Source: Ustilago trichophora
Lineage: Eukaryota; Basidiomycota; Ustilaginomycetes; Ustilaginales; Ustilaginaceae
DNA: 64,000 nucleotides
Direction of reading: 5' to 3'
Assembly (NCBI GenBank): GCA_900323505.1
Contig: OOIN01000035.1
Location: 556,670-620,669 of the forward strand
Shown: positions 10,884 to 21,600 of the stretch, piece after piece
Numbering within the stretch: the first letter of the stretch is position 1
Layout: every line of letters starts with the position of its first letter
The notes under the pieces: generated by a model
Seen by the model: only the letters and a program-made list of their open reading frames with translations
Database searches by the model: none
What the model was told of the DNA's origin: nothing
Translations under genes and position numbers: made by a program

Positions 10884-13699
10884 TCAACCGGAACACATTA
10901 GGCAACTTTCGCGATTCTCAAGACTGCAAACTAGCTGGTCGGCTTCGAGCTGACGCAGACGCTGACGTTCAAGAGCAGCAGCGAAACCAGGGTCAACGTC
11001 GCCCTTGACTGTCTCGGTGAGCTGGGCCGTCTTGGCCTTCTCCTGCTCGGCGACGGCTTTAGCCTCCTGAATAGCCTTGACCTCATCCGGGTTGCGGATA
11101 CCAGGCCCATCCTGAGTGACGGTGCCATCGATGCCAAGCTTGCCTACACCCTGGGTGAGGGTCTCGACGCTACCAGCGGCGGTCTTGGCAACAACAGCAG
11201 GTGCAGCAGCGACCTCAGCAGCAGCAGCATTAGCAATGGGCGCAGCAGCGATGACGGGGGCATCCTCAACCTTTTTCACCGGTGTACCAGTGCGCTTGCC
11301 TGCAGCTTTGGCCTCGTTAACTTCAGCCACAGAGAGGGTAAACTGAATAGCGTTGGATGCAGGCTTGGTACGGAGGTAGTAAGTTCCAGTCTTGAGCCCC
11401 TTCTTCCAGCCGTAGAAGTGCATGGAGGTGAGCTGACCGAAGGTGGGGGCCGACAGGTGGATGTTGAGCGACTGCGACTGGCAGATGAATGCACCTCGGT
11501 CGGCAGCCATGTCGATGATGGCCTTCTGGCTGATCTCCCACACGGTCTTGTAGAGTTTCTTGATACGGTCGGGGATGCCAGGAACGTTTTGGATCGAGCC
11601 ACCGTGGGCAATGATGCGGTTCTTCATCGTGTCGTTCCACAAACCTTGCTCGACGAGCTCGCGGAGCAACCAGGGGTTGACCACCTGGAACTCGCCGGCG
11701 AGCACACGACGCGAGTAAATGTTGGAAGTGTAGGGCTCAAAGCACTCGTTGAAACCAAGAATCTGACTGGTAGAGGCAGTAGGCATTGGAGCGAGGAGGA
11801 GCGAGTTGCGCAGACCGTGCTTGGCGATCTTGGCCTTGAGGCCGGCCCAGTCCCAGAGATCCGAAGGGGTGACGCCCCACATGTCGTACTGGAGCTCACC
11901 CTGCGAAGCGGGCGAGCCGGCATAGGTCTCGTAGGTGCCGTGCTCCTGAGCCAGTTCGCAGGATCGCTCGAGGGCGGCGTGGTAGATGGTCTCAAAGATC
12001 TGGACATTGAGACGACGAGCCTCGGGCGACTCGAAGGCGTAGCCCATGATCATGAAGGCGTCAGCAAGGCCCTGGACACCGATGCCGATGGGACGGTGGC
12101 GCATGTTGGATCTGCGAGCCTCCTCGACGGGATAGTAGTTGATGTCAATGATCTTGTTCAAGTTCTTGCAGATGGCCTTGGCGACCTCGTGGAGACGCTT
12201 GAAGTCATAGATCTTGGTGACGGGGTCGATAAAGGTGGGCAGCGCGATCGAAGCAAGGTTGCAGACGGCAACCTCGTCGGGGGCACTGTACTCGATGATC
12301 TCGGTGCAGAGGTTGGAGCACTTGATGGTACCGAGGTTCTTCTGGTTGCTCTTGCGGTTGGCAGCGTCCTTGTAGAGGATGAAGGGGTTTCCGGTCTCGG
12401 TCTGCGACTCGAGGATGGCGTACCAGAGCTTCTGGGCCTTGACGGTACGCTTGGAGCGACCCTCGGCCTCGTAGCGCTCGTAGAGACGCTCAAACTCGTC
12501 GCCGTAGCAGTCGGCGAGGCCGGGGCACTCGTTGGGGCACATGAGCGACCAGTCGCCGTTCTGCTCAACCCTCTTCATGAAGAGATCGGGAACCCAGAGG
12601 GCGTAGAAGAGCTCTCGGGCACGCACCTCCTCCTTACCGTGGTTCTTACGGAGGTCGAGGAACTCAAAGACATCCGAGTGCCAAGGCTCAATGTAGATGG
12701 CAAAGGCACCGGGACGCTTGTTACCACCCTGGTCGACGTAGCGAGCCGTGTTGTTAAAGACACGAAGCATGGGTACGATACCGTTGCTGACACCGTTGGT
12801 GCCGGCAATGTAGGAACCGGTACCTCGAATGCAGTGGATGTTGAGACCAATGCCACCGGCGGTCTTGGAGATCATGGCGCAGGTCTTGAGAGTGTCGTAA
12901 ATACCGTCGATCGAGTCGTCCTTCATGGTGACGAGGAAACACGACGAGAGCTGTGGGTGAGGAGTACCGGCGTTGAAGAGGGTGGGGGAAGCGTGGGTAA
13001 AGTACTTCTGCGACATGAGGTTGTAGGTCTCGATGGCGCTCTCGATGTCGTGACCGTGAATGCCGACAGCAACACGCATGAGCATATGCTGGGGACGCTC
13101 GGCGACCTTGCCGTTGATACGGAGGAGGTAGGAGCGCTCGAGGGTCTTGAAACCAAAGAAGTTGTAGTGGAAGTCGCGCTCGTAGATGATGGCCGAGTCG
13201 AGCTGGTCCTTGTGCTCCATGACGACCTTGTAGGTGGCGTCCGAGATCATGGGGCTATGCCTGCCATTCTTGGGATTGATGTATTCGTAGAGATCCTGAA
13301 CGACTTGAGAAAAGTTCTTGCTGGTCTCCTTGTGCAGGTTGCTGATAGCAATACGCGCCGCGAGGACGGCGTAGTCTGGATGGGTTGTAGTCTTGTAGGC
13401 AGCAGTCTCGGCAGCAAGGTTGTCGAGCTCCACGGTGGTGACACCCTCGTAGATACCGTCAATGACCTTGCGGGTGATCTCGATGGGGTCGACATAGTTC
13501 TGATCGAGACCGTAGCAGAGCTTAGAGATACGAGCTGTGACTTTGTCAAACTTGACCACCTCCTTGCGACCGTCTGAAAGAGAGGAAAAGACAAGATAGA
13601 GCGATGCGTGTGAGTCAGACGTTGGCACGTGAAGAGACGCGCGTGTCTTTGTGGTGTCAGAAGTAGTGTATACTCACCTCGCTTGTATACGTAGATCAT
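10884..13699 (-). CDS. RNR1: Ribonucleoside-diphosphate reductase large subunit, two exons (13699-13678, 13573-10884)
   Basis: This is the catalytic alpha subunit of class I ribonucleotide reductase, which makes deoxynucleotides for S phase. Exon 1 encodes only seven codons plus one base (MIYVYKR, then the first base of Asp). The 104-nt intron (13677-13574) starts GTGAGT and ends in CTCTCTTTCAG. The joined N-terminus, [18 protein letters not shown], matches the ATP-cone start of eukaryotic R1 proteins. The product is 903 residues, near the usual ~890. Visible core elements include [20 protein letters not shown], the loop [21 protein letters not shown], and [15 protein letters not shown]. The C-terminus ends SCLMCSG, the mobile redox-active cysteine pair. 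About 100 Ala-rich residues lie between the barrel and the tail. An MCB element sits in the promoter. Confidence 0.97.
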
Positions 13700-13761
13700 C
13701 TTGTACTGATGGGCCGCAATGTGAGTGCCGAGTGCTGGTGGTTGGCCAGGTGGTATATGGA

Positions 13762-13767
13762 ACGCGT
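13762..13767. promoter_or_regulatory. MluI cell-cycle box (ACGCGT) upstream of RNR1
   Basis: The palindrome ACGCGT lies 63 bp upstream of the RNR1 start codon. In yeasts this is the core site for MBF (Mbp1/Swi6 or Cdc10 complexes), which drives G1/S transcription of RNR1 genes. A second ACGCGT lies at 14415-14420. Position and gene identity support a role; binding in this fungus is inferred. Confidence 0.5.
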
Positions 13768-16491
13768 CGTGAAACGGTTGATGGCGACACGGATGAGATG
13801 GAATGGAAAGCGTGCAGCAAAAGGGTACAGAGACGTGCGCACGGTGTTGACGAGGATGTCAAGGGGGAAAGATGCTAGAAGATAGTGGGTATGATGGAGA
13901 GCAGACCAGTGCGACGATGGAGGAAGAAGGACAGAAGCTAGATGCGAATCGAGCTGAGCATTATATGTGAGTGAGGGTGTTTGGCTGTGCTGGTGGTGAA
14001 GCGGAAAATTTCATGTTTTCGGTAGAGTGTGTACTGTACAGTACAGTAGGTGTTGCTCTGACTGAGCCTTTTGCGCGTTCCGTGTGCTCATTTACACCAA
14101 ATCCACGTCGCGCTTGGCTGCAACCAAGCGCGATTCAGTTCTTTTGGTCGCTGTTCGTGTAAGTGAGCAACAAGACGACGACGCGCTTGGCCAAAACTTC
14201 GGTCTGGCTCTGAAGAGTAGAGACGTGACGGTTTTGAACTCCAGGGCTCCATTTTGTGTAGTTTCAACGCGCCTTTCCTCTTGCACAAAACAAAATGTAT
14301 TCGCAAACGGCCAATCAAAGAGTGCAGCCATTTGTGACGAAACGCCGCAATTTCCACACTCTCTGACCGACGCGCCTCCTCTCTGTGTACCGTACAGTAC
14401 TGTACAGTACTGTAACGCGTTTGTATTGCGCGTAGATTGCTGTGTCGCACTTAGAGTTGGGCGACCAAGAGACCAACACCTTGCAAATCGTCCATTTGGC
14501 CGCGCCTGGTTTCCGCCCCGAGCCCGTTGTGTGCACAGTGCAACCAAACGCTGTTTTCATTCTTCGCGTGTCTGTTCACAGATCAGACCGTGTTAAGCGC
14601 GTCCCCATTCCAGGTCGAGACACACCCCACACGATCGAAAGCACGCATACTTCAACGCCATCCGTGTTGATCGGCATTACCTAGCAAAAGCCTCAGTGAC
14701 TCGGTTATGCATTGTCAACAGAGTACATACAGTAGCTTGTTCGTCGATTGGTGTCCTTCCAGTCCATTCTTCGACACCAAAGCATGACGCAAACATGTAT
14801 GTCAAGGCCAGGCAGTCTTGCCGATCATCTTTATCAAATCGGCCAGATCGGGCCACGAGCTCCTGCCCCATTGCCTTCAGCCTTTATCTACCTAGCTCGC
14901 ATCATCATTTCAACAATTGTCAAGTTGTGGCGCCATCAAAGAGTTTGCCGTACATTGAGCCGCGCGAGCCACTTTCCCATCAAACATCACACCGTTGCGG
15001 CTCGGCAAGATCATATCAGATGACGCTTGGGCCCATCAACTCGTAGCTGCGTCATCTCGCGCGGGAAAATCCAACCTTGGAGGTTTTGAGTTGAAAAGAA
15101 GGTCAGGTATGTTAGATCGATACGACGTCAAGATCGTTCAGAATGACATCTGCAACCACCCCGGAATCACCGATACCAGACTACCTCCGATCCGACCACT
15201 GTCGAGCATAAAAGTAGGCTTGCAAAGCTGCGAGGAGACGTGGTGACAAGAAGCTCGCAAAAGCGTTCGGTGACCAGAATCCATAACCGAGAGCTCGTGT
15301 TACCGCGGCTAGACTTGCTACTGTACGTCGCAGCCCCTTGCATCATCTTTGAACTCTACACTGCTGCTACTGTAATATCCTCCGAGTCCGTCGGTCGCAC
15401 GACGAGACAGATTGCCACAATGAGCCACAGGACCATGCAATGAGAGTCTGTTCGCGCTTTGGGTCAAAGAAAGAAGTCCCGTTCGGCTTTGAAAAAGACG
15501 TTGTGTGGGATTTCTTTGCCCGACGGTGTGAGAGCCGTCTGAACGGAAATTGGTGGAAAATGTCACCTCTGCCGTCAAATGTCTCAGAATTTTTCGAGAT
15601 CAAGATCAAGAAGTTCGCTAAATTGCCCCGAGCGAGTGGGTAAAGTGAGGGTTGTCTTTCTCTCGCTCGGTCGCCATGTCGCGTAGCGTGGCAGCCTGCC
15701 AGCCGCTTGCAACGTAGGCGAGGCTCGGTACCTCTGAGTCGACGGCTTCTAGCAATTTAGGAGCACAAGGTGCTCGGATGCTCTTTTGGATCGCTGTACA
15801 GGGCAGCCGATTCAGTATACATACATTCGCAGCTAACAAAAAGGAGCAACCAACCCACTTTGAAACGCAGATCGATGGGAACTTTTTGCGAAACAATGTT
15901 CATCAGTGCTCACGTACGAATCGCATACAGGTGTCCAGAAGAGCAGATGTTGAAACATGTTGGGGATAAAGCCGCATGAAAACCTGAACCCTTCATTGGT
16001 TTTGGCAGCTCCGCTCGAAGAGCAATAGAAGCAGCAACACAACCAACGAGACTGGTTGGTGAGAAGAAAGCGTCTCTAGTCGGCCACGAGGCGAGCAAGT
16101 TGGGACATGTCGAAGAGCGGACTCCCAGCTCGGGCTGCGTTTTTCGGCGCCCACTGCAGATTCTGATTTTATTTTATTTTTTTTGAACATCCGCTTTCAG
16201 GTCCGACGTTCTTTCGGATCGTGCGACGACACCTCCCCGCCAAATTACCGACAACTGAAGGTATTGAGTGTTGCTATATTGCCTTTGGCAACAGAGATGA
16301 AACTGTTGTGAGGTCTTGTGCAAAACGATCCCGAGTAAGCGAGGACGAAACCAGCCTGTTCGGGCCTGGGGAGAGGCAAGTGCAAGCTGCGGGACGGTAC
16401 AGTACAGTACAGTACAGTACACGGTGAACCAATGCATACGAGCAGCGACGATGCGTCCGACAGGTTTTCATTTTCGACAACAGCCGGGCGT

Positions 16492-16528
16492 GGGGTGGTG
16501 GTGGGGTGGTGGGGTGGTGGGGTGGGGC
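16492..16528 (+). repeat. G-rich run, G-quadruplex candidate
   Basis: Five GGGG tracts are separated by TGGTGGT, TGGT, TGGT and T. Four or more G-tracts with loops of 1-7 nt meet the usual pattern for an intramolecular G-quadruplex. It lies in the long interval between RNR1 and the scaffold gene. Confidence 0.7.
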
Positions 16529-17776
16529 CCGCGCCACAGCTGAATGTTGTCGGTGGATCGACGGTCGGATGTTCTTTGTTGCAGTATCAAGCGTCGACAA
16601 GGTCACCGCTGCGGGCGAACCAAGCCCTTGCCAACTACTGCACGTCAAGCCCTTGCACAGTTGACCGGCTTGCAACAGATTGAAGCAAACGTGCAACGGG
16701 AGGCGGGTTTGAGCCACAATAGAACACGGCCCAGCGCAGCATTCTCGATTAGCGTTCTTCATACGATGGTTGAATGCAGGCACAGCCTGACTCCCGTGGA
16801 AGTACTGTAGGGCGTTTGCATGCTTTTGTACAGTAAGTACAGTACACATGGAGCCATCGAGAGCATTGATCAAGGCCGAGTCCACATGCAATGTTGACGG
16901 GCTGCCAGGTCCAAATCATCTGCTTTTGTCCAACGGGCCGGTCGCAGGCGGACAACAGGGAAGCCACCAAATGTTTGCGTTGCCCTCAAGTCGTCAGGCG
17001 AGTCGAGCTGTATGCCTCAGCGTTGGTCTCTGTACAGTACTGTACAGTACAGCAACAAGAAAAGCATGATGGGGGCGAGGCGCACGATCTCGCATCACTT
17101 GCATCCGCAACTTCATTCCTCTCATTCGGTCAATTTTTTCTTTTTTCTTAAAAAAAAAGGATTGCACTCCGCTCGCCCACCTCCCACCCTGAGAAGAAAG
17201 CGAGAGAAAATTGCATAGATACCGACGTTCCCATGACAATTTCTTGGGCTTGGGAATTCGCATCCTTCGCACCCTTTCCGAGGGTGAAGGGGGGACATGC
17301 AGGAGCCGTGTCGGCTTCGATTAGGCGCAGTCGCCGTACTGATTGTGTGCACGTCGAGTGGATTGTACAGTATGTTGGCACTTTGCCCTGCTTCGCATTT
17401 AAGCTCCAAGCCCTTTTTCTTTTTCTTGTTAGGCGAGGTGCAAGAACAGGGCATCCATACAGCAATCCAAAAAGAAAAGAAAAAAAAAAAGGAACAAAAG
17501 AGGCGGAAGCGGGTCTGCAACTCACCTGCCTCTGTTGCTGCAGCTCGTGTGGAAGCGAGCCAACCCTCAAGCCAAAAGTGGTGAGAGATCAATCGCCGTC
17601 GAGCATGTGTGAGTACTGCACAGGACAGTAGTAGTGTCTGCATTGCCTTTGGCGGCCAAAGCGACTCTGTGTGGTGTGACACTCTGTCCATCGAGGTTAC
17701 AGAAAGGCAAACAGAGGTGTTCACTTGCTGGAGAGATTCAGCCCTTGGTCCGCTTTCTTTTTTTCTCATATTTGCG

Positions 17777-17787
17777 CTAACCCTAAC
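17777..17787 (-). repeat. Short interstitial telomere-like string
   Basis: CTAACCCTAAC matches nearly two units of the telomere repeat found at the chromosome end here. It could be a telobox-type protein site or chance; at this length chance is quite possible. Confidence 0.3.
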
Positions 17788-18429
17788 TTTACTCTACAGT
17801 AGCGTAGCTTCTTCAGCCTCGCTCTCTTCGCTCTCTCTCTCTTCGCTCTCTTCGCTCTTGCTCCCCTTTTCCCCTCTCAACACCATCTACTGTAGTTCGG
17901 AAGCATCCCCATCCAGCTATTCGTTGTCACGACCCCGCTCTTTGCCCTGAGCGTCGACCCACATTTTGGACTCATTTCGGTCATCCAACTCGATACTCTC
18001 CGGTTGCATCACATTGATCAAGGCCGGTAGATATTATATGCTCAAGATTGGGCTTGTCATCAGCGTAAAACGACGTTCGAGCGCCCTGCATTTGTATCTG
18101 CATTCGCATTCGCATTTCGCACCCATATCAGCATTGGACCCAAACATAAAACATCACATTCTGCTCTACAATCCGCTCAACGCACCGTTCGCTTTTGGTT
18201 CTCCGCAACGCCACTTTCAAGCTCGGACCGCAACCAAGATCGACGCTAGGACCGCTTCTTTTTTTGTCTCGTTGCTTCAATCTTTCAAGCTAGGTCCTCC
18301 TGCAACGCTTCGCAATAGCCGTCATCTGGCAGAGTTGACCTCTCTCCGCGGGGCAAACTCAAAACGGCACATCGATTCTTTTGTCAAAAGGCGCATCCTA
18401 AGCTCGGCTTGGCGCACCACAGCCAAGAC

Positions 18430-18430
<1 letters not shown>

Positions 18431-18462
<32 letters not shown>
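18431..18462 (+). repeat. CTG/CAG triplet repeat in the leader of the scaffold gene
   Basis: About ten CTG units stand 175-207 bp upstream of the start codon at 18638. They encode a leucine run in the leader open frame that ends at 18598, so this is microsatellite sequence in a likely 5' UTR. Confidence 0.8.
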
Positions 18463-18637
18463 AGGCACTTGCGACGCTCGCATCGTTGACGGCGCTAATA
18501 CCGCCTCACCACCTTCTCCACCAGGACACTCTCTGTGCCACACCTATTCTCCCGAGGCGGCATCCTCAAAAATCTTCTCTGGCAACACTCCCTCTTGATC
18601 CCACGATCATCACAACCACCATCGTACAACCACCATC

Positions 18638-21600
18638 ATGGGCCTCTTCGACGTCGGCTCTCTTCGAGCCAAGAAGCTTTCGAGCAACAAAGACCTCTCC
18701 AACAGCCATGCTCAAGCTTTGCGACGTCAAAATGACGACAGATTGGCAGCCAACCTTGGACTCTACTCGGACGCTCGTCACGGGGCCTCGACACGCTCCC
18801 TTTCCGCCAATCAGGCTTCCGTCTCACATTCCGCTGCTCCTCTCGGCCTCCACGCACAGCGCAGCGTCTCGGGTATGACCCCTCGCGATGCAGCCAGGCA
18901 GAGCAAGCTTGAGCGAATGATGGGCGCAGGAGTTCCTCAAATCCAAGTCGTCGGTCGCCAAGATCGACTCACTCCCTCCGGTTTGGTCGACCAAGCACCA
19001 CCTTCCATCGACTCGCACCACCAACACCGCAACCACCACTTTGCCTCCAACATGCGCAGCCCAGCAGCAATGAGCAGGACCAAGTCGGTATCAGAGATGA
19101 GCGAAGCCCATTCTTCTTATTCCAGATCCTTCTCAACCGACATCTCCAACACCCTCGCAGGAGCTACCACCTTCACCGAAATGTCTGAAGTCGACTGTCC
19201 CGTCTGTCTCGAACCTCTGTCGCACCGACTAGCTGGCGAGAAACCCCATGTCGTCCCCTCCTGCGGCCATGCTCTTCACAATGCCTGCTTCACTGCCATC
19301 TATGGCCCTCCTGAGGCGCTCTTGGCTGCACAGAACCCTGCCAGTCGATTGCGTGGCGCTGCAGCCGCTTCACGACACGTCGCCGGTCCTCCCGGAATGT
19401 GCGGTGTGTGCCGAAAGCCCATCGCGTTGGGTGAAGGCAACACGAGCAAATCTCACAAGCTCGCCGGAATCAAAGCCATGGCGTCGGATTCTCCCAATCT
19501 TCGATCCACGCTTTCCTTTGCTGACAATGACGAGAGCCCACAAGCGCACAACGACGATCCGCTCGACTCACACCAGTCGACCAAAGGTAGAAACCTCATG
19601 AGCTCAGCTGCCTCCTTTTCATCGTCTTCCTCATCCAACAGCAACACGCTCCCAACCATTCGAGCAAAGCCCGAGTTCCCCACCATCTACTGCAAGCCCA
19701 ATGCCAAGCAGAGTGGAAAGCTCAACGTCGTCTCGGTATTGTCCATCGAGGTGCCCAGCCGTCGTTCTCCTGCCGACATTCGCGACCACGCGCTCGACAC
19801 CATTTCGGACGAATACGCCGAAGAGAACAGCGCAAACGAAGTGCGCGAGGACGACGACTCGTACTCCGACGATCTCAAACGTAGCGGCTCGGGATGGGAG
19901 GCCCACGGCACAGATGGCCTCGCTCCTTTAGATCGCAGCCGTAGCCCCATGCCCGAGGCTCGTGTCGGATTTACCGAGCAAGGCGACAAGCACAACGTCA
20001 TGGCACGCATCGAATCTCCCCAAGAGCAAGGCTTCTCCTTTGGCGCTACTCCCGCTGGTCTTCCAGCCCTTGACCCAACGCGCGCCATTCTCGACGATCT
20101 GCAACAGCGCGTTGCCGACTGGAAGGGCCACTCGATCGAGCACTTTGGTCCTCTTGTTCTGCACGACCTCCTCAACATTCGACAGGATTCCGTAATTCGT
20201 GAATTCCATGTCTATCTCTTTCAAGAGGCACTTCTTTGCGTCACAGAGGAGCGACGCAAGGGTCTCGGTCGCTTCATCGCCAACGGTGCTGCAGGCGGAG
20301 CAGGTGCCATCGAGGCCGAGACAGGCAAGCCCGCACTGAAGCTCAAGGGACGCATATACTTGCGTCACATTCGAAGGGTGCTCGACTCGTCGGTTGCAGG
20401 TGAGCACAGCCTCAGCATCACCATGGACGATGAGAATCTTGACCAATTCGTGCTCTGCTTCCGCGAGACTGGCACCATGGATGTATGGCGATCGCGTCTC
20501 AAGGAGCTCACTGAATGGGTAGGCACGTCTCCTGCTCTGCCTCAGCACGAGCCACCGGCCGCGTCTACAGCGCAGACCTCGCCCGCGCATCAAAGTCCCG
20601 TTGCGCAGACATCGCCCGATGCGCTCGAGCACAAGTCGGCCCCCATCACTGTCGACGCTCAAAGCGCTCCTGGTTTGAGCCCCTACCGCCCTTCTGCAGC
20701 TCCACCGCTTACCAGTGGCTCAGCTTCCGTTTTGAGCGGCAAGTCTGGCTCTCACCATGGAGGAGGTGCGACGCTCCAGTCTCGTAACAGCCGAAGACTG
20801 TCAAATGTCTCTTCGAGTCACCACAGCCACCATGGCAATGGTTCGGCATCGCGCCGTGTCTCTGCCTCGAGCGACACCGTGCCCTCGCATCAGCAGTGGT
20901 CTAGCTCTGGTGGTCTCGATCCTCGCATGCCTCCTCCCAGCATGCTGCCACACACGCCCATCGACATGGTTCTCATGATCTCGGTGCCATCGGTACTGCC
21001 AGAGCACATTTCTGGCTCCATCAGCTCATCTGCAGCGCTCAAGTTGCGTCTCATCCGTTCGTCGCTCGACTTTGTCATCCACAGCCTCGGACCTAATGAC
21101 CGCATCTCGCTCGTCGCCTTCACCGTCGGCATCGACGGCGAAGTCAAGAGGACAGGTTTGCTTAACCCGCACCGTGACGCAAGCCGACAACTCCTCGAGG
21201 AGTTCGTGCAGAACATCGGTCGTCCATGGGACAGCCAGGACTCGGACCCATTCAGTGTCGACCTCAGCAAACTTGGCGGTTCGAGCGAGCGCATTGACTC
21301 GGTCACTGCTGTCAACGTTGGGCTCGACGTTGTGCTGGGGAGGAAAACCAAGAATCCGGTCACGAGCATGATGCTCGTCAACGACACCTCGGACGGGCCC
21401 AAGCGCAACCAGATGGATCTCGTCATGGCTCGCGCTGAGGCCGCTAACGTTGCCATTCACTGCTTTGGCTATGGTAAGACCCACGATCCTTCGTCACTCT
21501 GGCTCATCTCGAACCACACGAGGGGCTCGTATACGTTTGTCAGGGAGTGGTACCAGTTGAGAGAGTGTCTGGCGGGTTGTCTCGGCTCGATGATGTCGGT

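Larger units (their letters stand above)
13768..18637. other. 4.9-kb gene-free divergent interval between RNR1 and the scaffold gene
   Basis: I see no supportable gene. Open frames are short and lack motifs. The interval carries five of the TACTG/CAGTA pentamer runs (14031, 14392, 16397, 16827, 17031), a G-rich run at 16492-16528, poly(A)/(T) tracts near 17140 and 17470, a short telomere-like string at 17777-17787 and a CTG triplet run at 18431-18462. Pyrimidine-rich sequence from about 17740 to 18630 looks like a long leader or core promoter for the gene at 18638. Confidence 0.6.

Noticed and set aside
11418..13577. 719-codon open frame antisense to RNR1
   Set aside because: It is the complement of a strongly codon-biased gene, with Val/Gly/Leu/Asp-rich composition and no domain; a typical antisense shadow.
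17122..17769. 215-codon minus-strand frame with a Phe run
   Set aside because: It is built on poly(A)/(T) tracts, without motif or start context.
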